Positions 8,671-17,556 of a stretch of DNA of 64,000 nt are shown here, in pieces. The stretch comes from Hominenteromicrobium sp900549945 (GTDB lineage Bacteria; Bacillota; Clostridia; Oscillospirales; Acutalibacteraceae). Position numbers and translations under genes: made by a program. The stretch's first letter is position 1. Each line of letters starts with the position of its first letter. The notes beneath the pieces were generated by a model that was given only the letters and a program-made list of their open reading frames with translations, did no database searches and was not told the DNA's origin. Where the stretch lies: NCBI GenBank assembly GCA_902472305.1, contig CABRNK010000009.1, positions 21,791 to 85,790 on the forward strand, in the 5' to 3' direction.

Positions 8671-9087
8671 TTACATCTTCGCGATTTCGTCAGCCCACGC
8701 GAGCGCCTTCTTGATGTCCTCATCCGTCGGCATGCCCTTCTTGAAGAAGCCGCCCTTCACAGCGATGCCCAGCGGCTTGCCGTACGTTTCAACGCCGTTT
8801 GCCTTCATCGCGGCGATGATGCCGTCGAGGCCGTCAGTGCTGCCGCTGCCGTTCAGAACATAAAACGCGACGCCCTTCGTTCTCGTCGGGTTAAGGTCCT
8901 TGCAGAAATGATCGACCGGGCCCGGGAGCTTGCCGTTCATCTCGACGCCGATGAAAACGACCTTCTCGCCCTCGCAGGGGTAAGCCGGGGGAATCTGATC
9001 ACATACGCACTGCATGACTCTGCCGATTTCCGATGCGATCGGCTGTACGCTGCCGCTCTTCGAATAGTGAAGTGACTTTGCTTTCAT
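8671..9087 (-). CDS. Small flavodoxin-like protein
   Basis: The 138-residue protein has an N-terminal loop YSKSGSVQPIA in the position of the FMN-phosphate loop. Beta strands KVVFIGVEMNG and GVAFYVLNGSGS follow, consistent with a flavodoxin-like fold. Flavodoxins carry single electrons, but the usual T-G-x-T loop is altered, so FMN binding is not certain. The start at 9087 is preceded by AGGAGG with an 11-base spacer. The gene has its own promoter and terminator and so is monocistronic. Confidence 0.72.
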   Translation of the reverse strand: MKAKSLHYSKSGSVQPIASEIGRVMQCVCDQIPPAYPCEGEKVVFIGVEMNGKLPGPVDHFCKDLNPTRTKGVAFYVLNGSGSTDGLDGIIAAMKANGVETYGKPLGIAVKGGFFKKGMPTDEDIKKALAWADEIAKM

Positions 9088-9138
9088 TTTAAACTTTGCC
9101 TCCTGTAAATTCGCGGGCCGCACAGCCCGTGCACTCAA

Positions 9139-9160
9139 AATATCATTATCGTTAATTATA
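9139..9160 (-). promoter_or_regulatory. Extended -10 promoter with Fur-like sequence, flavodoxin-like gene
   Basis: On the minus strand TGCTATAAT (extended -10, core at plus 9155-9160) is directly followed by CGATAATGATAT. That matches about one half of the Fur/PerR box and would overlap the start site. The match is partial, and the -35 is poor. Iron control of a flavodoxin would be sensible biologically but is inference. Confidence 0.35.
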
Positions 9161-9335
9161 GCATATTTTCAGGATAAGATATAAATAAAATGTTAACTTT
9201 TTAAGTTTTCGAAAGAAATTCGTAAGGAATTCTTTTCCTGCGGTGTTCTGCGCCTCCTGCGGCTAAAATTTCGCCCGCATTGCCGCTCGTCCGGCGCTTC
9301 CTACACAAATTATTTAATTTTTCACTACCTTTCTC

Positions 9336-9364
9336 TTGTAAATTAGGAAAAATCATACTATAAT
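9336..9364 (+). promoter_or_regulatory. Predicted promoter of the V-type ATPase operon
   Basis: TTGTAA (9336-9341), a 17-base spacer and TATAAT (9359-9364) lie about 155 bases before the first ATPase gene. The leader 9371-9519 shows no riboswitch I can recognise. The rest of the 9161-9335 gap shows nothing else. Confidence 0.75.
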
Positions 9365-9519
9365 GACACCATATCCAACGCAAAAAAACGGACTGAAGGC
9401 ACCGCGTAAAGCCCGCGCCGCGCGCCTTCTGCCGGATATGCGGTGAAACAACAGCAAGCCGCGGGCATGCCGGCCGCAGGGCTGGCAGGATTTTCAGCCA
9501 TAAAACGGGAGGTGATTTT

Positions 9520-9831
9520 TTGGCTAAAGACACGCTGGACGCCGTGAAAAACGCGGAACAGGGTGCGGAAAAGATTTTGGAGAACGCCGCGCACCGCTGC
9601 GCCGCCATCCGCGCCGACGCAAAGGGAAAGGCCGGCGCTCTGCGCGCAGAGCGCCTCGAAAGGGCGCACGAGACCTGCGCGCGGCTGAAAAGCGAGGCGC
9701 AGGCCGACGCAGAGGCCTGCGCGCGAAAGGCGGAGGAGGAAACCGCCGCCGACGCAGAGCAGCTTCGCCGGCAGGCGCAGGAAAACAGCGCCGCAGCTAT
9801 CCGCGCGATTCTCAACAGAATCATCGGATGA
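9520..9831 (+). CDS. ntpF: V-type ATPase peripheral stalk subunit (NtpF / subunit H)
   Basis: The 103-residue protein is nearly all Ala/Glu/Arg-rich coiled coil, as expected for the peripheral stalk subunit that pairs with NtpE to hold the catalytic head still. Its position as the first gene of the operon equals that of ntpF in Enterococcus hirae. The start is a TTG at 9520, 7 bases after GGGAGGTGA. No ATG lies nearby in this frame. Confidence 0.88.
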   Translation: MAKDTLDAVKNAEQGAEKILENAAHRCAAIRADAKGKAGALRAERLERAHETCARLKSEAQADAEACARKAEEETAADAEQLRRQAQENSAAAIRAILNRIIG

Positions 9832-9861
9832 CCGGCGCAAAACGAAAGGAGGGGTCGCAGT

Positions 9862-11877
9862 ATGGCGGTCATGCCCATGCAGCGCATCAGCATCTACGCG
9901 CTGAAAAACCGTCGAAAACAGATCCTTGAACTGATCCAGCGGCGCGGCGCCGTCGAGATCGAGGCCGGAGAGGCGGACGAAACCGTTTTCCGGCAGACCG
10001 ACACCGCCCCCGCAAGAGCAAGATTCGAAAACAACACAGCCAGCCTGCACGCCGCGCTCGAGGCGCTGGACAAGCTCGCGCCGGAGCGCAAATCCATGCT
10101 TGCCGCGCTCGAGGGACGCACGCCGATCGCGCTCTCCCGCTACGAGGAGACGGCAGTCGCCGCAGGCGAGGCACTGAAGGCGGCCTCGCGCATCAACGTG
10201 CTGTGGAAGAAATGCGCGGACAACCGCGCCGAAATCCTGCGGCTCGAAACGCAGCTCCGCATGCTGGAGCCGTGGATGAAGCTCGATATCCCGATGCGCA
10301 CAATCGGCACGGCCTCGACCGCGGTGTTCATCGGCTCTTTCCCTACCGCCTACACGGAGGAGGCGCTGCGCGCGAAAATCGCCGAGGGCGCGCCCGATAT
10401 AGACGGCGTCGCGGTGGAGATTCTGAGCGCCGGCGCGCAGCAGACCTGCGCCTTCTTCCTGTGCCACGCCTCCGCGGGGCCAAAGCTCGAAGCGTACCTG
10501 CGCTCGATCGGCCTGACCTATCCGGCGGAGCCGAGCAAGCAGCCGCCGAAGGAGCGCGCTGAAATGCTTCAAGCGCGCATTGAGGCGCTGCGCGCGGAGA
10601 TCGGCGAGGCGGAGGCAGAGATTCGGACGCATGCGGACCGGCGCACCGATTTCCGCTACACCATCGACTATTTTTCGATGCGCATCGAGAAATACGACGT
10701 GCTCGGCAGCCTGTGGCAGAGCGCGCACGTGTTCGTTGTCACGGGGTATATCCCCGCGGAAAATGCGGCGGCGCTCGAAGCGGAGCTCACGGCGCAGTTC
10801 GGCGCCTTCGTCGAGCTGGAAGCGCCCGGCGAGGACGAGGACGTGCCCGTAAAGCTCAAAAACAACGCGTTTTCGGCGCCCGTCGAAAGCGTGATCGAAA
10901 GCTACAGCATGCCGGGCAAAAAGGAGATCGACCCCAGCACGCTCATGGCGGTCTTTTACTACGTTCTATTCGGCATGATGCTCTCCGACGCGGGCTACGG
11001 CCTCCTCATGGTCATCGGCTGCGGCATCGCGCTCGCGAAATTCAAAAACATGGAGGCTGGCCTCAAGAAATCGCTGAAAATGTTCCTGTACTGCGGCATC
11101 TCAACCGTGTTCTGGGGCGCAATGTTCGGCAGCTTCTTCGGCGACGCGGTCGCCGTCATCGGCAAAACATTTTTCAACGCCGACGTTTCTTTGCCGGCTG
11201 TGTGGTTCGCCCCGCTCGACGACCCGATGCGGCTCCTGCTATTCTCGTTCCTCGTCGGCATTCTCCATTTGTTCGCCGGCCTCGGCGCGCAGTTTTACCA
11301 GCTCGTGCGGCAGGGGCTTTGGAAGGACGCCGTCTTTGACGTCGTTTTCTGGTACATGCTCGTCGGCGGCGGGGTCGTCTACCTGCTTTCGATGCAGATG
11401 TTCACCGACATGGTCGCGCTTTCGTTTACGCTGCCGGCCATTGCGGGCACGATCGGTGCCGCTGCCGCCGGCATCGGCGCGGTCGGCATCGTCTGCACGT
11501 CGGGGCGCAGCTCCAAGAGCTTCGGAAAGCGGTTTTTAAAGGGCCTCTACGGTCTGTACGGCGTCTCGGGCTATTTGAGCGACATTCTCTCCTACTCGAG
11601 ACTGCTCGCGCTCGGCCTTGCGACGGGCGTCATCGCCTCGGTGTTCAACCAGATGGGCGCGATGGCCGGCAGCGGCCCTCTCGGCGCAGCCGTATTCATT
11701 CTGGCCTTTGTGATCGGGCACACGCTGAACCTCGGCATCAACGTGCTCGGCGCATACGTACACACAAACCGCTTGCAGTTTGTCGAATTTTTCGGCAAGT
11801 TTTTCGAGGGCGGCGGCCGCAAATTCACGCCGTTTGCCGCAAGGACAAAATATTTTAAAATCACGGAGGAAAAGTAA
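9862..11877 (+). CDS. ntpI: V-type ATPase membrane stator subunit I
   Basis: This is the large stator subunit that forms the ion half-channels next to the rotor ring. At 671 residues it is full length. An N-terminal cytoplasmic half with coiled coil (to about residue 340) is followed by about seven or eight membrane helices. The essential arginine is visible in SYSRLLALGLATGVIAS (Arg580), equivalent to the conserved rotor-facing Arg of the a/I family. The ATG at 9862 follows GAAAGGAGG. It starts 30 bases after ntpF. Confidence 0.95.
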   Translation: MAVMPMQRISIYALKNRRKQILELIQRRGAVEIEAGEADETVFRQTDTAPARARFENNTASLHAALEALDKLAPERKSMLAALEGRTPIALSRYEETAVAAGEALKAASRINVLWKKCADNRAEILRLETQLRMLEPWMKLDIPMRTIGTASTAVFIGSFPTAYTEEALRAKIAEGAPDIDGVAVEILSAGAQQTCAFFLCHASAGPKLEAYLRSIGLTYPAEPSKQPPKERAEMLQARIEALRAEIGEAEAEIRTHADRRTDFRYTIDYFSMRIEKYDVLGSLWQSAHVFVVTGYIPAENAAALEAELTAQFGAFVELEAPGEDEDVPVKLKNNAFSAPVESVIESYSMPGKKEIDPSTLMAVFYYVLFGMMLSDAGYGLLMVIGCGIALAKFKNMEAGLKKSLKMFLYCGISTVFWGAMFGSFFGDAVAVIGKTFFNADVSLPAVWFAPLDDPMRLLLFSFLVGILHLFAGLGAQFYQLVRQGLWKDAVFDVVFWYMLVGGGVVYLLSMQMFTDMVALSFTLPAIAGTIGAAAAGIGAVGIVCTSGRSSKSFGKRFLKGLYGLYGVSGYLSDILSYSRLLALGLATGVIASVFNQMGAMAGSGPLGAAVFILAFVIGHTLNLGINVLGAYVHTNRLQFVEFFGKFFEGGGRKFTPFAARTKYFKITEEK

Positions 11878-11878
11878 A

Positions 11879-12376
11879 ATGGAAAACTTTGATCTCAATT
11901 CGCTCGGTATCGTTCTCGCACTGACCGGCGCCGTCCTCGCCGCTCTGCTCGGCGGCATCGGCTCCGCTATCGGCGTCGGCATTGCCGGCCAGGCCGCAGC
12001 AGGCGTTCTCACCGAGAACCCCTCCCTGTTCGGCAAGGTGCTGATCCTCCAGCTTCTCCCGGGCACGCAGGGCATCTACGGCCTTCTGATCGCCTTCCTC
12101 ACGCTGACGAACATCGGCATTCTGGGCGGCACCGCCGACATTTCGTTCGCTAAAGGCCTGCTCTATCTCGCGGCCTGCATGCCGATGGCGATCGTGGGCC
12201 TGATCTCCGCAAAGCAGCAGGCCAGAGCCTCTATCGCCTCGATCTCGCTGCTCGCAAAGCGCCCCGACCAGTTCGGCAAGGCGATGATCCTCCCCGCGAT
12301 GGTCGAGACCTACGCCGTTCTGGCTCTGCTCGTCTCCCTGCTTTCCGTCGCGAACATCGGCGGCATCGCGATTTAA
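11879..12376 (+). CDS. ntpK: V-type ATPase rotor proteolipid, subunit K
   Basis: The 165-residue protein is a fused double hairpin of four membrane helices, so it is a 16-kDa type proteolipid that forms the rotor ring. The first hairpin carries LLPGTQGIYG and the second MVETYAV with the ion-carrying Glu143. Leu60, Thr63, Gln64, a Gln at 113 or 114, and Glu143 correspond to the Na+ ligands Leu61, Thr64, Gln65, Gln110 and Glu139 known in E. hirae NtpK. The start at 11879 follows GGAGG by 8 bases, and the stop of ntpI immediately precedes it. Na+ coupling is therefore likely, but inferred. Confidence 0.96.
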   Translation: MENFDLNSLGIVLALTGAVLAALLGGIGSAIGVGIAGQAAAGVLTENPSLFGKVLILQLLPGTQGIYGLLIAFLTLTNIGILGGTADISFAKGLLYLAACMPMAIVGLISAKQQARASIASISLLAKRPDQFGKAMILPAMVETYAVLALLVSLLSVANIGGIAI

Positions 12377-12387
12377 AGGAGCGGGCT

Positions 12388-12978
12388 ATGGCTACAGGAC
12401 TGGACAGGATCTTGGAACAGATCCGCGCGGACGCCGAGCAGAAGGCCGGCGACGCGGTCGCTGCTGCCGAGCAGGAGGCCGAGGCGCTGCTGCAAAAAGC
12501 CGCGCTCGAGGCGGAGGCTGAAGCCGCGGAAATCGAGGCCGCAGGCGCGGCAGAGGCCGAAAGCCTGCGCCGACGGGCGGAATCCGCCGCCGCGTTCAGC
12601 CGCAGGCGCGCGCTGCTCGCCGCGAAGCAGACCGCGATCCGCAGCACGATCGGCGCGGCCAAGGCGCAGCTTCACACGCTGCCGGACAGCGAATACTTCG
12701 CGGTGCTTTTGAAGCTCGTGCAGAAATATGCGGCGGACGGCGACGGCGAGATGCGCCTCAATGCCGCCGACCTCGGCCGCCTGCCCGCAGATTTTGAGGC
12801 GCAGGTGAACCGGGCCGCAGGCCGCGGGCACATCACCGTGTCGAGAACACCGTGCAGCCTTCCGGACGGTTTCCTGCTCGTCTGCGGCGGCATCGACGTG
12901 AACTGCACGTTCGACGCGCTCTTTGAGGCGGAGGCGGACGCCCTGCAGGACATCGCGGGCGGCCTGCTCTTCACATGA
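12388..12978 (+). CDS. ntpE: V-type ATPase peripheral stalk subunit E
   Basis: The 196-residue protein has a long Ala/Glu/Gln-rich N-terminal helix, then a mixed C-terminal domain of the vATP-synt_E type ending near DALQDIAGGLLF. With NtpF it forms the stator stalk that contacts the catalytic A/B head. The ATG follows AAAGGAGCGGGCT. It sits 11 bases after ntpK and its stop is close to ntpC, as expected for translational coupling. Confidence 0.92.
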   Translation: MATGLDRILEQIRADAEQKAGDAVAAAEQEAEALLQKAALEAEAEAAEIEAAGAAEAESLRRRAESAAAFSRRRALLAAKQTAIRSTIGAAKAQLHTLPDSEYFAVLLKLVQKYAADGDGEMRLNAADLGRLPADFEAQVNRAAGRGHITVSRTPCSLPDGFLLVCGGIDVNCTFDALFEAEADALQDIAGGLLFT

Positions 12979-13007
12979 GCCGCCGGAAAACGCAAAGGAG
13001 AAGCACG

Positions 13008-13970
13008 ATGGCAGAGGAATACATTTACGCCGTGGCGCGCATCAAGGCGCGGGAAACACAGCTTTTGACGCAGCAGGACATCGACCGGCTGATGGCGTGC
13101 AGAACGCCCGCCGAATGCCTGCGCGCGCTCGGCGACAAGGGCTGGGACACCGGCAGCGGCAAAACAGCCGAGGCGGTTCTCGCCGAGGAAACGGAAAAAA
13201 CATGGGCGCTCATGCGCGAGCTGACGCCCGACCTCACCCCGTTCGACGTGCTGCTGTACCCCACAGACTTCAACAACCTGAAGGCGGCCGTCAAGTGCGC
13301 CGTCACGGGCGCAGAGCCGCGCAGCGTCTTTATGCCGGGCGGTACCGTGCCGCCCGACGCGATGCAGGCCGCCGTGCAGCAGAACGATTTTTCCGCCCTG
13401 CCGGACTTCATGGCGGAGCCTGCGGCAGAGGCCATGCAGGTGCTGCTCAGCACGCGGGACGGCCAGCGCTGCGATACGATTCTCGACCGCGCCTGTCTCA
13501 CGGCGATCCGCCGCGCGGGCCGCGGGAGCCGCAGCCTGCTGATCGACGGCTTTTCGGAGCTCAAGGTCGCGGTATCCGACATCAAGATTGCCGTGCGCGC
13601 GCAGCGCACCGGCAAGAGCCGCGCGTTTTTAGAGGAGAGCCTCGCCCCCTGCGACACGCTCGACCTCGCAGAGCTCACGGAGGCTGCGCTGAAAAGCGAG
13701 GAAGCCGTCTGCGGCTATTTGAGCCGTACCGCCTACGCCGACGGCGTGGAGCCGCTTAAAGCCGGCGCATCGGCCTTCGAGAAGTGGAGCGACGACCGGC
13801 AGACCGCGCTCGTCAAATCGGTCGGCAGGCAGGATTATTTTACGGTCGCGCCGCTGATCGGCTACGTGATCGCACGCCAGAACGAGATAGCCGCCGTGCG
13901 CATCATCCTCTCCGGCAAGCAGAACGGCCTGTCGGACGAGCGCATCCGGGCGCGGCTTCGGGAAATGTGA
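13008..13970 (+). CDS. ntpC: V-type ATPase central stalk subunit C (d)
   Basis: The 320-residue protein matches the family (about 330), which links the rotor ring to the central stalk. Typical marks are the N-terminal YIYAVARIKARE, DIDRLMACRTPAECLRALGDKGW and the C-terminal YVIARQNEIAAVRIILSGKQNG. The ATG at 13008 follows AAAGGAG by 7 bases. An upstream in-frame ATG at 12975 overlaps the ntpE stop and has no ribosome site. Confidence 0.95.
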   Translation: MAEEYIYAVARIKARETQLLTQQDIDRLMACRTPAECLRALGDKGWDTGSGKTAEAVLAEETEKTWALMRELTPDLTPFDVLLYPTDFNNLKAAVKCAVTGAEPRSVFMPGGTVPPDAMQAAVQQNDFSALPDFMAEPAAEAMQVLLSTRDGQRCDTILDRACLTAIRRAGRGSRSLLIDGFSELKVAVSDIKIAVRAQRTGKSRAFLEESLAPCDTLDLAELTEAALKSEEAVCGYLSRTAYADGVEPLKAGASAFEKWSDDRQTALVKSVGRQDYFTVAPLIGYVIARQNEIAAVRIILSGKQNGLSDERIRARLREM

Positions 13971-14059
13971 GCTTCATCTGAGCCGGCTCTGGGCAGATGC
14001 CGCGTGATAAAAAGCGCCGCGCAGATGCCCCGCGGGCCAATCGGAAAGGATGTTTTATT

Positions 14060-14383
14060 TTGTACAGAGCAGCAGTCATCGGAGACCGCGACAGCATCTA
14101 CGGCTTTGCGGCGCTCGGGCTAGACGTTTTCCCCGTGGAGGACGGAGACGCCGGCTCGAAAACCCTGCGCAGGCTTGCGGAGGGCGAATACGCCGTCATC
14201 TACATCACCGAAGCGCTGGCCGCTTTGCTCGAGCACGAGCTCGACCACTACCGGCTCATGCCGCTGCCCGCCATCATCCCGATTCCCGGCGTCACGGGCA
14301 ACACGGGCATGGGCATCCGCATGGTCAAAAAGTCGGTGGAGCAGGCCGTCGGCTCCGACATCATCTTCAACGAAAAAGATTAA
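14060..14383 (+). CDS. ntpG: V-type ATPase central shaft subunit F (NtpG)
   Basis: The 107-residue protein has the Rossmann-like subunit F fold: YRAAVIGDRDSIYGFAALGLDVFP, then VIYITEALA and IIPIPGVTGNTGMG. It binds subunit D in the rotating shaft. The start is taken as TTG at 14060, nine bases after AAAGGA; the longer in-frame reading from 13997 has no ribosome site. The 89-base gap before it holds no promoter I can see. Confidence 0.92.
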   Translation: MYRAAVIGDRDSIYGFAALGLDVFPVEDGDAGSKTLRRLAEGEYAVIYITEALAALLEHELDHYRLMPLPAIIPIPGVTGNTGMGIRMVKKSVEQAVGSDIIFNEKD

Positions 14384-14404
14384 GGAAAAGGTGACTTGAA
14401 GCAA

Positions 14405-16177
14405 ATGAGCAAGGGCACAATCAAAAAAGTAGCCGGCCCGCTCGTCATCGCAGGCGGCATGCGCGACGTGAATATGTTTGACGTCGTGCGCGTCAGCGAC
14501 CAGCGGCTGATCGGCGAAATCATAGAAATCCACGGCGACGAGGCGTCGATTCAGGTCTACGAGGAGACCTCCGGCCTCGGCCCCGGCGCCCCGGTCGAAT
14601 CCACCGGCGAGCCGATGAGCGTCGAGCTCGGACCGGGCCTCATCAGCTCGATCTACGACGGCATCCAGCGCCCGCTGGACGCGATCATGCAGATTTCCGG
14701 CAACAATTTAAAGCGCGGCGTGGAGGTTCCCTCCCTAAAGCGCGGCGTGAAGTGGCGCTTTCTGCCCGCCATGCAGGCCGGCGACGCGGTCGAGGGCGGC
14801 GACATTCTCGGCACCGTGCAGGAGACGGAGATTGTCGTGCACAAGATCCTCGTGCCGGCCGGCGTGCGCGGCACGATCCGCTCTATTTCCGCGGGCGAAT
14901 ACACTGTGACCGACACGGTGGCCGTCATTGACACACCGAACGGCGGGAGCCTCGACGTGACGCTGATGCAGAAGTGGCCGGTCCGCCGCGGCAGGCCGTA
15001 CCAAAGAAAGCTCTCGCCGGATATGCCGCTCGTCACCGGTCAGCGCGTCATCGACACGCTGTTCCCCATCGCGAAGGGCGGCGTGGCGGCCGTTCCCGGC
15101 CCGTTCGGCAGCGGCAAAACCGTCGTGCAGCACCAGCTCGCGAAATGGGCGGAGGCGGACATCGTCGTGTATATCGGCTGCGGCGAGCGCGGCAACGAGA
15201 TGACCGACGTTTTAAACGAGTTTCCGGAGCTCGTGGACCCGAAAACCGGTTATTCCCTGATGAAGCGCACGGTGCTGATCGCCAACACCTCCGACATGCC
15301 GGTTGCGGCGCGCGAGGCCTCGATCTACACCGGCATCACGATCGCGGAGTATTTCCGCGATATGGGCTATTCCGTCGCCCTGATGGCGGACTCCACCTCC
15401 CGCTGGGCGGAGGCGCTGCGCGAAATGTCCGGCCGCCTCGAGGAAATGCCCGGCGAAGAAGGCTACCCCGCTTATCTCGGCAGCCGTCTCGCCCAGTTCT
15501 ATGAGCGCGCGGGCCGCGTGATCGCGCTCGGCCGCGACGGGCGCGAGGGCGCGCTCTCCGTCATCGGCGCGGTATCGCCCCCGGGCGGCGATATTTCCGA
15601 ACCGGTCTCGCAGGCAACGCTGCGCATCGTCAAGGTGTTCTGGGGACTCGATTCGAACCTCGCCTACAAGCGCCACTTCCCGGCCGTGAACTGGCTGACC
15701 TCCTACTCCCTCTACGTGGACACGATGGCGGGCTGGTTCAACACGAACGTCGCCGACGACTGGATGGCCCTGCGCGCGCGGCTGATGCGCCTTTTGCAGG
15801 ATGAGGCGGAGCTCGAGGAGATCGTAAAGCTCGTCGGCATGGACGCGCTCTCCGCGCCCGACCGCCTGAAGCTCGAGGCTGCGCGCTCCATCCGCGAGGA
15901 CTTCCTGCACCAGAACGCATTCGACGAAACCGACACGTACACGAGCCTTGAAAAGCAGCACGATATGATGCTGCTCGTCATCCGGTATTACGACCAGTGC
16001 GCGGCGGCGCTCGAAAAGGGCGCGAAGGCCGACGACCTGATCGCGCTGCCCGTGCGCGAGCGCATCGGCCGGTTCAAGTATGCCGCGCCCGAAAAAGCCG
16101 CGGCGGAATACAGCGACATCTGCACAGCGCTCGAGCTCGAAATCAACGGCGCCGTACAGAATAAGGAGGACTTCTGA
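14405..16177 (+). CDS. ntpA: V-type ATPase catalytic subunit A
   Basis: This is the catalytic nucleotide-binding subunit of the V1 head. At about 590 residues it is full length and contains the non-homologous insertion typical of A subunits. Walker A is GPFGSGKTVVQ near residue 235, followed by IGCGERGNEM and the ALMADSTSRWAEALRE segment. The start may be ATG 14405 or TTG 14396; AAGGTGA is 10 bases before the ATG. The stop overlaps the ntpB start by one base (TGATG). Confidence 0.97.
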   Translation: MSKGTIKKVAGPLVIAGGMRDVNMFDVVRVSDQRLIGEIIEIHGDEASIQVYEETSGLGPGAPVESTGEPMSVELGPGLISSIYDGIQRPLDAIMQISGNNLKRGVEVPSLKRGVKWRFLPAMQAGDAVEGGDILGTVQETEIVVHKILVPAGVRGTIRSISAGEYTVTDTVAVIDTPNGGSLDVTLMQKWPVRRGRPYQRKLSPDMPLVTGQRVIDTLFPIAKGGVAAVPGPFGSGKTVVQHQLAKWAEADIVVYIGCGERGNEMTDVLNEFPELVDPKTGYSLMKRTVLIANTSDMPVAAREASIYTGITIAEYFRDMGYSVALMADSTSRWAEALREMSGRLEEMPGEEGYPAYLGSRLAQFYERAGRVIALGRDGREGALSVIGAVSPPGGDISEPVSQATLRIVKVFWGLDSNLAYKRHFPAVNWLTSYSLYVDTMAGWFNTNVADDWMALRARLMRLLQDEAELEEIVKLVGMDALSAPDRLKLEAARSIREDFLHQNAFDETDTYTSLEKQHDMMLLVIRYYDQCAAALEKGAKADDLIALPVRERIGRFKYAAPEKAAAEYSDICTALELEINGAVQNKEDF

Positions 16178-17550
16178 TGCCAAAGGAATACAGAACTATA
16201 CAGGAGGTCGCCGGCCCGCTGATGCTCGTCAAGGGCGTGGAAAACGTGACATACGACGAGCTCGCCGAAATCGAGCTCGCAAACGGCGAAAAGCGCCGCT
16301 GCAAGGTGCTCGAGATCAACGAGGGCAACGCGCTCGTGCAGCTCTTTGAGAGCTCCACGGGCATCAACCTCTCGAACAGCCGCGTCCGCTTCCTCGGCCG
16401 CACGATGGAACTCGGCGTGAGCGAGGACATGCTCGGCCGCGTTTTCGACGGCCTCGGCCGCCCGATCGACGGCGGGCCGGAAATTCTGCCCGAGCGGCGC
16501 GACGATATCAACGGCCTGCCGATGAACCCGGCCGCGCGCAGTTACCCGCAGGAATTCATTCAGACCGGTGTTTCGGCCATCGACGGCCTGAACACGCTCG
16601 TGCGCGGGCAGAAGCTGCCGATCTTCTCGGCCTCGGGCCTGCCGCACGCCCAGCTTGCGGCGCAGATCGCCCGGCAAGCCAAGGTGCGCGGCACGAACGA
16701 CCCGTTCGTCGTCGTATTCGCCGCGCTCGGCATTACCTTCGAGGAATCGAACTTCTTCATCGAGAGCTTTCGGGAGACCGGCGCCATCGACCGCACGGTC
16801 CTGTTCGTAAACCTCGCGAACGACCCGGCCATCGAGCGCATCGCGACGCCCCGCATGGCGCTGACCGCCGCGGAGTACCTCGCCTTTGAAAAGAACTACC
16901 ACGTGCTCGTCATCCTGACCGATATCACGAACTACGCCGACGCGCTGCGCGAGGTTTCCGCCGCGCGCAAGGAGGTGCCCGGCCGCCGCGGCTACCCGGG
17001 CTATATGTACACCGACCTCGCCTCGCTCTACGAGCGCGCGGGCCGGCAGAACGGCAAGACCGGCTCGATCACGATGATCCCGATCCTCACGATGCCCGAG
17101 GACGACAAAACCCACCCGATTCCCGACCTGACCGGCTACATCACCGAGGGGCAGATCATCCTGAGCCGCGAGCTGTACCGGAAGAACATCGCGCCGCCGA
17201 TCGACGTGCTGCCCTCCCTCTCCCGCCTCAAGGACAAGGGCATCGGCGAGGGCAAGACGCGTGCCGACCACGCGAGCACGATGAACCAGCTTTTCGCCGC
17301 CTATGCGCGCGGCAAGGACGCAAAGGAGCTGATGGTCGTTCTCGGCGAAGCCGCCTTGACGGAAATCGACAAGCTCTACGCGAAATTTGCCGACGCCTTT
17401 GAAAGCGAATACGTCTCGCAGGGCTATGCGGCAAGCCGCGACATCGAGGAAACGCTCGCGCTCGGCTGGAAGCTGCTTTCGATTCTGCCGCGCAGCGAGC
17501 TCAAGCGCATCAACGACAGATTCCTCGACGAGTATTACGGAAAGGTGTGA
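16177..17550 (+). CDS. ntpB: V-type ATPase regulatory subunit B
   Basis: The 457-residue protein is the non-catalytic partner of subunit A. It has the N-terminal YRTIQEVAGPLMLVKGVENVTY and GLGRPIDGGP, and lacks a proper Walker A (the loop reads SASGLPHAQ), as is normal for B. ILTDITNYADALREVS and the C-terminal LPRSELKRINDRFLDEYYG are family marks. The ATG overlaps the ntpA stop, indicating translational coupling. Confidence 0.97.
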   Translation: MPKEYRTIQEVAGPLMLVKGVENVTYDELAEIELANGEKRRCKVLEINEGNALVQLFESSTGINLSNSRVRFLGRTMELGVSEDMLGRVFDGLGRPIDGGPEILPERRDDINGLPMNPAARSYPQEFIQTGVSAIDGLNTLVRGQKLPIFSASGLPHAQLAAQIARQAKVRGTNDPFVVVFAALGITFEESNFFIESFRETGAIDRTVLFVNLANDPAIERIATPRMALTAAEYLAFEKNYHVLVILTDITNYADALREVSAARKEVPGRRGYPGYMYTDLASLYERAGRQNGKTGSITMIPILTMPEDDKTHPIPDLTGYITEGQIILSRELYRKNIAPPIDVLPSLSRLKDKGIGEGKTRADHASTMNQLFAAYARGKDAKELMVVLGEAALTEIDKLYAKFADAFESEYVSQGYAASRDIEETLALGWKLLSILPRSELKRINDRFLDEYYGKV

Positions 17551-17556
17551 TGCACG

